DNA from: Actinomadura harenae
GTDB taxonomy: Bacteria; Actinomycetota; Actinomycetes; Streptosporangiales; Streptosporangiaceae
Assembly: GCF_003696215.1 (NCBI RefSeq)
Contig: NZ_RFFG01000045.1
Coordinates: 1 to 64,000, forward strand
Length of the DNA: 64,000 bases
Reading direction: 5' to 3'
Shown: piece by piece, positions 25,639 through 33,128 of the stretch
Numbering within the stretch: position 1 is the stretch's first letter
Layout of the letters: each line of letters starts with the position of its first letter
Program-made: the position numbers and the translations under genes
The notes under the pieces: model-generated
What the model was told of the DNA's origin: nothing
Database searches by the model: none
The model's input: the letters and a program-made list of their open reading frames with translations, nothing else

Positions 25639-25649
25639 ACGAATTTCGT
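25639..25649. promoter_or_regulatory. Candidate PucR-region inverted repeat
   Basis: ACGAA-T-TTCGT, a perfect 5-bp inverted repeat in a locally AT-richer patch, about 50 bases before pucR and 93 before uraD. A direct repeat TTCGACCC occurs twice further right (around 25675 and 25692). Binding is inferred. Confidence 0.4.
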
Positions 25650-25699
25650 GCTTTGCTCCAATCTCCACCGGATTCGACCCGTGGGTTACGTTCGACCCC

Positions 25700-27211
25700 A
25701 TGAGGCTGCGTTCCCTGCTGGAGGTGCCCGAGCTCCGGCTGGCGCTGGTGACCGGCGACGACGAGCTCGACCGGGTGATCCGCTGGGTGGTGACGACCGA
25801 CCTGCTCGACCCGTCCCGCTACCTGAGCGGGCGGGAGCTGGTGCTGACGGGCATCATGTGGCGGACGTCCCCGGGCGACTCGGAGGTGTTCGTCCGGGCC
25901 CTGGCCAGGGCCGGGGTGTCCGCGCTGGCCGCCTGGGACGCCGTGAAGGGGACGATCCCGGACGACCTGGTCGAGGCATGCGCGCGGCACCGGATCCCGC
26001 TGTTCCGGGTGCCGGAGGACGTGGCGTTCGCGACGGTGACCGAGCAGGTCGCCCGGCGGCTGTCGAGCGCCCGCGCCGCCGACCTGACCGCCGTCCTGGA
26101 CCGCCACCGGCGCCTGGTGGCAGGAGTGACGGAAGGCGCTGGCCTCGGGCCGGTCCTGGAGCTACTCGACAGAGATCTAGGAATGCGCTGCTGGGTCCTC
26201 ACCCCGACCGGACGCGTCGTCGCGGGCCCGACTCCCCCCGCCGCCCCGGCGAACCTCGCCCACGCCTTCCTCACCGCACCCCGCCTCCCCCACCGCCACG
26301 CCCCGGCGGACCTCTCCCTGTTCCCCGTCGCACCGGACACGACCGCGCGCGTCGCCGACTGGTTCGTGGCCTGCGCGGGCGACCTCGCCGACTGGCCGGC
26401 CGAACGCCGCGCGCTGGTCTCGGAGCTGACCGCGATCGTCGCGCTGGAACGGGCCCGGCAGGACGACCGGCTGAGCGTCCCCGGACGCCTGACGCAGGAG
26501 CTCGTCCGGCTGGTGGTGGCAGGAGCGGCAGCGGACGAGGTCGTCCCCCGCCTCGAACTGACCGGCCTGGACGCGTCGGCGACATTCACCATCGTGTCGG
26601 CGACCTCGTCCGGACGCCTGCGTCCCGGCGAACTGCGAACCGTCCTGCGCGAAACGCTTCCCTACGACCCCGTCGTGGGCCTCCTGGACGACGAGGCGAT
26701 CGCGCTGGTCCAGGTCGAACCAGGTCAGGACGTCGCAGGCGAGGTGCACCGGACACTGCACGCCCTCGCCCCCGGCCTCGGCGGCGACCGCCTGGCGGTC
26801 GGAGTGAGCGACGTCGTCACCGCCGGGGAGCTGCGCGGGGCGGTGGAGGAGGCACGCTACGCCCGGAGGCTGTCCGCCGGACGCGGGGACGCGGTGTCGG
26901 TGGTCCGGCATGACGAGCTGGCGACGCACGTCCTGTTGCTGGCGTCCGTCCCCGACGACGTCCGCCACATGTTCAAGGTCCGCCTCCTCGACCCGCTGCG
27001 CACCTACGACGAAGAGCACAAGGCCGACCTGGTCCTGACCCTGGAGACGTTCCTCCAGCACTCCGGCTCATGGACGCGCTGCGCCGAGCAGTTGCACCTG
27101 CACGTCAACTCCGTCCGCTACCGAATCCAGCGAATAGAGGAACTGACCAGCCGCGACCTGTCCCGCCTAGAAGACCGAGTCGACTTCTTCCTAGCCCTCC
27201 GCCTCGCCTAA
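25700..27211 (+). CDS. pucR: PucR-family regulator of purine catabolism
   Basis: A 503-residue regulator with an N-terminal PucR ligand-binding domain (about 1-125, starting MRLRSLLEVPELRLALVTG), a middle CdaR GGDEF-like region (about 275-410) and a C-terminal HTH_30 domain near 465-500 (FLQHSGSWTRCAEQLHLHVNSVRYRIQRIEELT). In Bacillus and actinomycetes such proteins switch purine genes in response to purine breakdown intermediates. It is divergent from the complete purine operon, which makes that operon the obvious target. ATG at 25700 chosen because the domain begins immediately; no strong SD is visible, so it may be leaderless or weakly translated. Confidence 0.9.
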   Translation: MRLRSLLEVPELRLALVTGDDELDRVIRWVVTTDLLDPSRYLSGRELVLTGIMWRTSPGDSEVFVRALARAGVSALAAWDAVKGTIPDDLVEACARHRIPLFRVPEDVAFATVTEQVARRLSSARAADLTAVLDRHRRLVAGVTEGAGLGPVLELLDRDLGMRCWVLTPTGRVVAGPTPPAAPANLAHAFLTAPRLPHRHAPADLSLFPVAPDTTARVADWFVACAGDLADWPAERRALVSELTAIVALERARQDDRLSVPGRLTQELVRLVVAGAAADEVVPRLELTGLDASATFTIVSATSSGRLRPGELRTVLRETLPYDPVVGLLDDEAIALVQVEPGQDVAGEVHRTLHALAPGLGGDRLAVGVSDVVTAGELRGAVEEARYARRLSAGRGDAVSVVRHDELATHVLLLASVPDDVRHMFKVRLLDPLRTYDEEHKADLVLTLETFLQHSGSWTRCAEQLHLHVNSVRYRIQRIEELTSRDLSRLEDRVDFFLALRLA

Positions 27212-27259
27212 CCCATGGATATTGGGAACCGGTAGGTGAAGCGACCGAGAGGGAATGTC

Positions 27260-28300
27260 GTGACTTTTGAGAATTGGGAGCTGGTGCAGCACCGGACCGG
27301 AGGCGACGGTGCGGTGTGGCGTTCAGCTGACGGCAGCCGCTTCAAGCGGACGGGACCAGAGATCCTGGCTGAAGCAGCGTTCCTGCGCCGCGTTCGGACG
27401 ATGGGCTACCCGGTTCCGCAGATATTGGAAGAAGGGCACGTCGGCGACGGGTCGGGCTTCTTCGTCGAGGAGGCGTTGCCCGGCTCGTCGCTGCACCAGA
27501 TGGCCGACCGCCGTGCGGACGGCGTACCCGGCGGTCTACTGGACGACGAGGTCGCCGCAACGGCGGCGCAGGTGTCGGCCGAGTTACTGCGGGCCCAGGC
27601 CGCCCACCCGATGGCCACCTCCGCCACGCTGCTGGCCGAGTTCGCGGAGAGAGCCGGGTACACCGCCGCCGTGTGGGCTGAGAGCCCCGACCTGGAATCC
27701 CCGCACCGCCGAAAGGTGATCGCGACCGCCCTGCGGCGACTGGAGGACCTGCCGCTGTGCGCGTCCAGCCTGGACTACGGCCTGCCGAACCTCTTTCCCA
27801 CCGGTGTCATCGACTGGCAGCACCATGGTCTGGCCCCCGTCGGCTACGACGTCGTCCCGGCCCTGGAGATCATCGCGTTCGGCGGCGGCACAGGCCGCTA
27901 CTCCCCCACGTCCGCGCAACGCTCCACCTACCTGGCGGCCGTCGACGACGCGGCCGGGCCGCTCCTGGCCCAGCGGCCCAGCGCCTTCCTCGGGGAGTTC
28001 CTGGTCATCAAGAGCATGTTCTTCCTCGCCCTCACCCGCCCTGCCCACGCCTCGCCCGACGACGCACCCGAAGGTAAGGCGGGCAAATGGCTGTACCGCC
28101 GGCACCTGTTCACCGAGTGTCTAGAGCAGTACGAACACGCAGGAACGGTCGACACCGCCGCCTTCCCCACCTTCGCTGACTTTCGTCGGCGCTTCGCCGC
28201 ACGCTCTGGGAACTCCGCTCCCGGCACCGCTACCCGCCGCACACCTCGTGCCGAAGGAGGCTCGGGGACCGATTACTCGACTGATGCCGCTGACTTCTGA
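27260..28300 (+). CDS. APH/choline kinase-fold phosphotransferase
   Basis: A 346-residue protein with the aminoglycoside-phosphotransferase fold: N-lobe RFKRTGPEILAEAAFLRRVRTMGYPVPQILEEG, hinge FFVEEALPGSSLHQM, and the catalytic loop SSLDYGLPNLF with Asp172 and Asn177 in place of HGDLHPGN (His replaced by Ser), followed by GVIDWQHHG with the metal-binding Asp185. The essential acids are present, so it is probably an active small-molecule kinase; substrate unknown. The GTG start at 27260 follows GAGAGGGA. A C-terminal Arg/Thr/Gly tail looks disordered. It precedes the DUF397/XRE genes but lies on the other strand from them. Confidence 0.72.
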   Translation: MTFENWELVQHRTGGDGAVWRSADGSRFKRTGPEILAEAAFLRRVRTMGYPVPQILEEGHVGDGSGFFVEEALPGSSLHQMADRRADGVPGGLLDDEVAATAAQVSAELLRAQAAHPMATSATLLAEFAERAGYTAAVWAESPDLESPHRRKVIATALRRLEDLPLCASSLDYGLPNLFPTGVIDWQHHGLAPVGYDVVPALEIIAFGGGTGRYSPTSAQRSTYLAAVDDAAGPLLAQRPSAFLGEFLVIKSMFFLALTRPAHASPDDAPEGKAGKWLYRRHLFTECLEQYEHAGTVDTAAFPTFADFRRRFAARSGNSAPGTATRRTPRAEGGSGTDYSTDAADF

Positions 28301-28348
28301 AAGCGCCTGCCTCCAGCTTCATCAGTAGCCCAGGCCGCGCCACAGCGA

Positions 28349-28373
28349 CCCCGGCGGATCCCGTCCGCCGGGG
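28349..28373. terminator. Convergent terminator, 10-bp stem
   Basis: CCCCGGCGGA (28349-28358) pairs with TCCGCCGGGG (28364-28373), between the kinase gene and the minus-strand DUF397 gene. Confidence 0.8.
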
Positions 28374-28386
28374 CCATCGCGGGGGG

Positions 28387-28584
28387 CTACAGGGACAGGT
28401 CTCCCGACTTCACGCGAGCCAGAAGCCCCGCGAACGCAGGGCGGTCAAGCTCCAGGTGTCCCGCATCCGGGTTCTTGCTGTCCCGGATGCCGACAGCAGT
28501 CAGTACGGTGGCGACCTCCACGCAGTCCTGCTCGGTGTTGCTGCGCTTGCTCTTGCGCCATCCAGAGAGCCCAGACGTTTTCAC
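28387..28584 (-). CDS. DUF397 protein (first of two)
   Basis: A 65-residue protein with the complete DUF397 pattern: GWRKSKRSNTEQDCVEVATV, then VGIRDSKNPDAGHLELDRPAFAGLLARVKSGDLSL. The GTG start at 28584 has GGAGG at good spacing. DUF397 proteins are small partners of XRE/DUF5753 regulators in Streptomyces and relatives (the WhiJ-type loci). It shares the stretch SKRSNTEQ-CVEVAT with the next gene, indicating a recent duplication. Confidence 0.88.
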   Translation of the reverse strand: MKTSGLSGWRKSKRSNTEQDCVEVATVLTAVGIRDSKNPDAGHLELDRPAFAGLLARVKSGDLSL

Positions 28585-28689
28585 AGTGCCTCCAACGCCT
28601 TTACTGAACGTGCGCCACCAAGTCCTCAGCAGTGAGCGCGTTCGAACAGACTCGGCCCGCATTGACACCGTCTCTCCGAACGGAGTGCG

Positions 28690-28890
28690 TTACAAGTCCA
28701 GGTCACCCGCCTTCACCTTGGCGATCAGGGCTCCGACGGAAGCTCGGTCCATCGTGAGGTGGCCGCCCTCGGGGTTCTTGCTGTCCCGGACGCCGACGGC
28801 CGTCGGCACGGTGGCGACCTCCACGCACGCCTGCTCGGTGTTGCTGCGCTTGCTCTTGCGCCAGGTCGCCGCGCTGAAGTCAGCAGTCAT
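28690..28890 (-). CDS. DUF397 protein (second of two)
   Basis: A 66-residue DUF397 protein: WRKSKRSNTEQACVEVATVPTAVGVRDSKNPEGGHLTMDRASVGALIAKVKAGDLDL. It is the paralogue of the 28387-28584 gene, nearly identical over WRKSKRSNTEQ and RDSKNP. The ATG at 28890 lies inside the end of the XRE/DUF5753 gene (11-base overlap), so both are co-translated, the standard regulator/DUF397 arrangement. Confidence 0.9.
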   Translation of the reverse strand: MTADFSAATWRKSKRSNTEQACVEVATVPTAVGVRDSKNPEGGHLTMDRASVGALIAKVKAGDLDL

Positions 28891-29765
28891 CGTTCCACTC
28901 CTTTGCGATCTGCCGGAACAGCGCCGTGCTGTCCCCTTCGGGCAGGGCGTCGTCCCAGATCTGCGCCCACCCCTCGGCATAGCGATGAATCTCATGGGCC
29001 TTGTCCAGGTACAGGGCTCCGGTGAAGCCCTGCACGTACACGGTAGGGGGCTCGTGATCGCGTCCGTCCCCTGTGGTGGGAAACCGCATGATGATGAACG
29101 GGCCTGTGTCGGCCCCGCGATGCGCTCCCGCCGAGAACGGGGCGACCCGGATGGAGACGTTGGGGCGGTCGTTCATCTCCGCCAGCCGGTCGAGCTGGTC
29201 CGACATGACGTCCACCCCGCCGACCACCCGGCGGACGACGGCTTCGTTCAGGACGACCCGCAGGGACGGCGGCGCGATGGACCGGGTGAGCAGGCGCTGC
29301 CGCTGAACGCGGAGCTGAACACGACGATCCACCTCCTCACCCTGGAGGTCGGGCCTGTTCTTCCGGAAGAGCGCCCGGTGGTAGTCCGGCGTCTGGAGAA
29401 GGCCCGGAACCAGCTCGGGCGAGTACTCCTCCAGCGTCTCGACGGCCTCCTCCAGGCCGATGTAGAGATCGAAGCTGTCAGGGATGACGTCCCCGTAGGC
29501 GTGCCACCACCCCTTGGCCTTGGTCTCCTTGGCCAGCCCCATCAGGGCCACGCGCATGTCGTCCGGCGCGCCGTAGGCACGGCACATGGCCTCGACGTCG
29601 AGCGAGCGCAGCGAGGTAATGCCGGTCTCGATCCTCCACATCTTCGCCTCCGACCACTCCAGCGCCTCGGCGGCGGCCCGCACCGTGATGCGGGCGTCGG
29701 TACGGAGCTGCCGGAGGTACCGGCCGAGCTGTCTACGCGGTCGATCCCGTCTGAATTTCGGACAT
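28880..29765 (-). CDS. XRE/DUF5753 regulator with an apparent N-terminal frameshift
   Basis: The main open frame encodes RRQLGRYLRQLRTDARITVRAAAEALEWSEAKMWRIETG (HTH) followed by a DUF5753 domain (GWWHAYGDVIPDSFDLYIGLEE ... YSPELVPGLLQTPDYHRAL ... PFIIMRFPT), as in Scr1/WhiJ-type regulators. That frame has no usable start before the HTH: it stays open back to a TGA at 29771-29773, and the first GTG (29683) lies inside the HTH. An ATG at 29765 with GGAGG upstream encodes MSEIQTGST in another frame, which looks like the family N-terminus and joins the main frame after one extra G near 29738. Either the gene is frameshifted, or the sequence has an error, or translation starts at GTG 29683 without a full HTH. 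Confidence 0.8.
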
Positions 29766-29796
29766 CCATTTCACCTCCACTTCACTGCGGGGTGGT

Positions 29797-29815
29797 CTTT
29801 CACTCGAAATGAAAG
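29797..29815. promoter_or_regulatory. Inverted repeat CTTTCA-N7-TGAAAG
   Basis: CTTTCA (29797-29802) and TGAAAG (29810-29815) lie just upstream of the XRE gene start, in the XRE / small-gene divergent region. Probably the XRE operator; inferred. Confidence 0.5.
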
Positions 29816-29945
29816 CATCCCCGCACCCGATTCGCAATGGGCCTCTGAGCTGCGGAAATTCGTCGCGGCGATTCCCTTCGTTCGCTTGAAGTGCAGGTTT
29901 CATAGTGCTCTACTCGGAAGCACGCCGGAGGTGAATCACAACAAT

Positions 29946-29957
29946 CTGTGATCACAG
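29946..29957. promoter_or_regulatory. 12-bp perfect palindrome CTGTGATCACAG
   Basis: It lies 70 bases before the first small gene (30028), next to a second imperfect element GTGAATCAC. A candidate operator for the plus-strand small-gene operon. Confidence 0.5.
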
Positions 29958-30027
29958 GCGGCCCATGCCGTCTCACCTCTCCCACCCCGTTCGCGTCCAC
30001 CCCCGTGGAGATCAGAGGACAACTGCC

Positions 30028-30345
30028 ATGTCGCTCGATACCAGTCAGACAAACGAAAGTTCGATTCCCAAAACCCTGCTCCTAGACGACGAGGAGGAGC
30101 TGTTGGTCGAGCTTGCGGAGGCTGTGCGCGGTCTCGGTGAGCGCGCCACGGTGCAGCAGCGGATCGGCGGTCCGCCGGTGCTGTTGGCGGTCGGGGTGAC
30201 CGGACACCTGAACGAGGTGATTCGGGCCGGCCGTCGTGAGGACGGCTCGGTCGTCGCGTACTGGTCCTGGGGGGACGAGCTGCCCGACGACATCGACCAG
30301 GCAGCCGCCGCCGTCCGGCGCGTCGTCAACCCGCAGGGAGGGTGA
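30028..30345 (+). CDS. Small hypothetical protein, first of a four-gene operon
   Basis: A 105-residue acidic protein starting MSLDTSQTNESS, with a helix LLDDEEELLVELAEAVRGLGE and a strand-rich part VLLAVGVTGHLNEVIRAGRREDGSVVAYWSWGDELP. AGAGGA precedes the ATG at 30028 by eight bases. The stop is one base before the next ATG. No family recognised; such proteins often sit opposite XRE/DUF397 genes in actinomycetes. Confidence 0.72.
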   Translation: MSLDTSQTNESSIPKTLLLDDEEELLVELAEAVRGLGERATVQQRIGGPPVLLAVGVTGHLNEVIRAGRREDGSVVAYWSWGDELPDDIDQAAAAVRRVVNPQGG

Positions 30346-30346
30346 A

Positions 30347-30745
30347 ATGTCGGGGCGACACTCGATCAGGAACGAAGGGGCGCGGGTCGCGCCGCCTGTG
30401 CCGGACTCGACGGCCGGCGTGGCTCTGGCGGTGCCCAATCGGGAGCGCATGGCCTACCTGACCCATCTCGCCGGACGGCTCCCAGCAGGGCTGTCCGCGA
30501 GTTACAGCTACCGGGGCCACGAGATCGTGATGCACGTGGTCGCCGTCGCCGCCGTCGGGAACCGGACGAACGCGCTGCCGGTCGCGGCGGTGACCGTGGG
30601 GTGCCGTTACGCGCGCGGCGCGTGGTGGTTCGTGGGCGGCGACGACAGAGCCCCGTTCGCGGCGGCGAACAACCTGCGTGAGGCGGCGACGGTCATCGTC
30701 CGGGAGCTCAACGACCAGATCCGCCAGCGCGAGGCGGTTCGGTGA
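30347..30745 (+). CDS. Hypothetical protein, second in the small-gene operon
   Basis: A 132-residue protein. The C-terminal two thirds alternate strands (YSYRGHEIVMHVVAVAAV, LPVAAVTVGCRYARGAWWFVGGDDR) followed by helices (FAAANNLREAATVIVRELNDQIRQ), an alpha/beta arrangement without recognisable catalytic residues. GGGAGG precedes the ATG at 30347. The stop overlaps the next GTG (GTGA). Not recognised as any family. Confidence 0.72.
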   Translation: MSGRHSIRNEGARVAPPVPDSTAGVALAVPNRERMAYLTHLAGRLPAGLSASYSYRGHEIVMHVVAVAAVGNRTNALPVAAVTVGCRYARGAWWFVGGDDRAPFAAANNLREAATVIVRELNDQIRQREAVR

Positions 30746-31071
30746 GCACCGCCCCCGGGACGACGCTGACCCCGGAGAACTATCCGCTGACGGTGAAGGG
30801 CCAGGTCGCTCGGACCTACGGCGTTCCCGCCTTCGTGGACGAGGGCTGGATGGTGCCGCGTTTCGCCGCGCTGCTGGTCGACGTGACGATCGCGACGCTG
30901 CACAGCTGGGCGACGGAAGGACTCGTGTCGTTCCGGCAGGAACACCCTCAGGGGCCGATCCGGTTCCTCCGCCGCGAACTGCTGGTCGTGGTGGGCATGC
31001 GCGGCGGCGACGGAGGTCCGCTGTCGTCCGACAGGATCCGTCGGCAGCTCATCCGGCAGGAGTCGACGTGA
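30742..31071 (+). CDS. Small protein with MerR/excisionase-like winged-helix pattern
   Basis: A 109-residue protein. The segment DVTIATLHSWATEGLVSFRQEHPQGPIRFLRRELLVVVG resembles the helix-turn-helix plus wing of MerR- or excisionase-type DNA-binding proteins (a helix, LHSWATEGL recognition helix, then the two strands of a wing and RFLRREL). It starts at GTG 30742, overlapping the previous stop, and its stop overlaps the next GTG, so it is translationally coupled on both sides. No integrase or other mobile-element gene is adjacent, so a transfer function is not supported. Confidence 0.7.
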   Translation: MSTAPGTTLTPENYPLTVKGQVARTYGVPAFVDEGWMVPRFAALLVDVTIATLHSWATEGLVSFRQEHPQGPIRFLRRELLVVVGMRGGDGGPLSSDRIRRQLIRQEST

Positions 31072-31493
31072 GCGATCAGCCGATGTCCCCTGGCACACCG
31101 GCCCGGCCCCGGAGGATGGCCGAGGTGGTCATGGCGTCGTATCGGACGGCCCTGATCGACCACGACCAGGACGCAGTGAAGGTCGGGCTGATCAACGCGA
31201 TGGCCGCCGAGAGGGCGGCGCCCGCCCTGATCCCGCTGTCCGAGAGGCCCGCCGACGAGGCGCTGCGGGCGGCGCGGACCGTCGTCGCCGACGCCTACAC
31301 CGAGGCCATGCGGACGTTCCGGGTGCCGCTCGACGTGCAGACCCGCGTCGAGGATCAGGTGTTCGCCGACACCCAGGTGTCGATCGAGGCGCGCGCCCGA
31401 ACGCTCCCCCTCGACAGCCGGTTCGGACCGCTCCTGGAGCGCTGCCGCCGCACTCGCTCCGAGGAGAGCGGCGCCGGAAGCGGCTCTCCCTGA
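31068..31493 (+). CDS. Hypothetical helical protein, last of the small-gene operon
   Basis: A 141-residue mostly helical protein (MAEVVMASYRTALIDHDQDAVKVGLINAMAAERAAPALIPLSERPADEALRAARTVVADAYTEAM). The GTG start at 31068 overlaps the previous stop by three bases. A strong terminator follows directly. No motif recognised. Confidence 0.7.
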   Translation: MSDQPMSPGTPARPRRMAEVVMASYRTALIDHDQDAVKVGLINAMAAERAAPALIPLSERPADEALRAARTVVADAYTEAMRTFRVPLDVQTRVEDQVFADTQVSIEARARTLPLDSRFGPLLERCRRTRSEESGAGSGSP

Positions 31494-31499
31494 AGGCTC

Positions 31500-31536
31500 C
31501 CCGGCCTGCTTCGTGAAGCGTCCGAAGCAGGCCGGG
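31500..31536. terminator. Convergent terminator, 13-bp stem
   Basis: CCCGGCCTGCTTC (31500-31512) pairs with GAAGCAGGCCGGG (31524-31536), between the small-gene operon and the end of the minus-strand permease gene. Confidence 0.85.
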
Positions 31537-31548
31537 GCAGCGCCTGAT

Positions 31549-32946
31549 TCAGCGCTTGTCCTGGACCTTCGTTCGGTAGAGCCAGAGGACGACCGAGAGG
31601 GCGAGGACGCCGAGGGCGATGCCGAGTTCCTTGTAGCCGCCGTAGCCGGTGATCGAGAAGCCGGTGGCGCCGACGACGAGAACGACCAGCAGGAACGCGG
31701 CGAGCAGCCAGGCCAGCGGGACGAAGAAGCCGGGGAGGCGGATCGGGCGGGGCGCGTCCGGGCGGTCCTTGCGGAGCAGGGCGAAGCCGGAGATCGCCAG
31801 GACGTGGGTGAGGATGTAGCCGAGGTTGCCGGTCACGATGATCGCCAGCGGGGTCTTCAGGACGAGCAGCACGAACGCGTTGATCACCAGGGCGACGAGC
31901 AGCGCGCGCGCCGGGACGCCCCGCTTGGTGAGCTTGCCGACCTGCTTGAGCGTCGTGCCCTCGGTGCCCATGTTGTAGAGGACCCGGGAGCCGTCCGCCA
32001 GGCCGGTGATCATGATGAGCAGCAGCGAGGCGATGAGGAAGACGACCATGAGGTCGGCCGCGCCGCCGATGAGCTTCTGGAACGCCCCGACGTAGAACGT
32101 GGTCGGCTCCGCGCCGATCTTCTGCTCGCCCACGTAGCCGGACAGGGACAGCGGCAGCAGGACGAAGACGCCGAGGGAGAACAGGACGCCGGCGCGCAGC
32201 GCGCGGGAGGTGTCCCGGACGGTGTCCTTGTACTCGGGGGCGAACGTCGCGCAGACCTCGACGCCGAAGGACGTCCAGGCCATGACGTACAGCCAGACGA
32301 GCGCCTCGCGCAGACCGCCCATGCCGTGCAGGTTCCAGTGCAGGCCGGACGCGTGCCAGTCGCCGGTCACGAACGGCCCGACGATGAACACCGCGAGCGG
32401 GATCAGCAGGACGCCGCCCGTCACGTACACGACCCACATGGCGGCGTGCAGGCCGACCATCGCGGCGCAGAACAGCAGGAAGATCACGCCCAGGCCGACG
32501 AGGATCGGGAAGGTCAGCTCGACCGGGCCGAGCGTCCACTTCCAGTCCTGGTCGGGGAACCACTGGGCCTGGACGAGCGAGCCGATGATCCCCGCGTAGA
32601 CCGAGAGGGCCGTGGTCCAGGGGAACCAGTAGCCGATGCTGGCGATGGGCCCGACGACGGGCGCGCGGCTGCGCCACCCCTCGGCCGCGTAGTGCGCGAT
32701 GCCGCCGGACGACTCGGGGAACATCGCGGCGAGCTCGGTGTAGATCCAGTTGGTCGCGGTGGCGAGCACCATCGACAGCGCCCAGATCGCCATGGCGCCC
32801 CAGGCGCCGAGGCCGCCGATGGACGCGCCGAGCGAGGCGATCAGTGCCGCGGGCATGGTCAGGGACATCGCGAACCCGTCCCACCAGCGCATCTTCTTCT
32901 GCAGCGCGGGCGGGTCGGTCGCCACGGTCTCGGGGTGTGCCGTCAT
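31549..32946 (-). CDS. APC-family amino acid/amine permease
   Basis: A 465-residue permease with about 12 membrane helices. The N-terminal FAMSLTMPAALIASLGASIGGLGAWGAMAIW is the glycine-rich first helix region of the APC (LeuT-fold) transporters, followed by the IYTELAAMFPESSGGIAHYAAEG motif that binds the substrate carboxyl and amine. It should import an amino acid or amine by cation symport. It is divergent from an aldehyde dehydrogenase and a FAD amine oxidase, so GABA, putrescine or a related amine is the likely substrate. A TTGACG/TATAAC promoter is visible upstream. Confidence 0.9.
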   Translation of the reverse strand: MTAHPETVATDPPALQKKMRWWDGFAMSLTMPAALIASLGASIGGLGAWGAMAIWALSMVLATATNWIYTELAAMFPESSGGIAHYAAEGWRSRAPVVGPIASIGYWFPWTTALSVYAGIIGSLVQAQWFPDQDWKWTLGPVELTFPILVGLGVIFLLFCAAMVGLHAAMWVVYVTGGVLLIPLAVFIVGPFVTGDWHASGLHWNLHGMGGLREALVWLYVMAWTSFGVEVCATFAPEYKDTVRDTSRALRAGVLFSLGVFVLLPLSLSGYVGEQKIGAEPTTFYVGAFQKLIGGAADLMVVFLIASLLLIMITGLADGSRVLYNMGTEGTTLKQVGKLTKRGVPARALLVALVINAFVLLVLKTPLAIIVTGNLGYILTHVLAISGFALLRKDRPDAPRPIRLPGFFVPLAWLLAAFLLVVLVVGATGFSITGYGGYKELGIALGVLALSVVLWLYRTKVQDKR

Positions 32947-32986
32947 GCGGGGTCCTTGCGTCGGGGTGGTGTGAGCGGTGCCACTC

Positions 32987-33016
32987 GTTATAGATCCGAC
33001 AAAAGAAGCCCGTCAA
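32987..33016 (-). promoter_or_regulatory. Sigma-70-type promoter of the permease gene
   Basis: On the minus strand TTGACG (33016-33011) is followed after 18 bases by TATAAC (32992-32987), about 40 bases before the ATG at 32946. Confidence 0.65.
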
Positions 33017-33081
33017 GACTGAAGATTCCGCACAAGATCAAGTTCAGAGATGTTGGATCGTGAGTCTTGACAGGAATCTTC
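33012..33081. promoter_or_regulatory. Interlocked inverted repeats in the permease/aldehyde dehydrogenase divergent region
   Basis: GTCAAGACT (33012-33020) and GAAGATTCC (33021-33029) recur as reverse complements AGTCTTGAC (33063-33071) and GGAATCTTC (33073-33081), in the order A-B...A'-B'. A TTGACA -35-like element lies in the right copy (33067-33072). Probably an Lrp-type multi-site operator. Confidence 0.6.
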
Positions 33082-33128
33082 TGCTGATTGCAGGGTGGGA
33101 GGCCACCCCGAGCAGGAAGGGTCATCCC

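Noticed and set aside
29542..29769. Alternative small protein starting at ATG 29769 upstream of the XRE gene
   Set aside because: The frame is a Ser/Arg/Pro-rich shadow of the XRE frame; the ATG four bases downstream matches the family N-terminus and has the better SD spacing.
30742..31071. Excisionase of an integrated element
   Set aside because: Only a winged-helix-like pattern is present; no integrase, attachment repeat or other transfer gene lies within the window.
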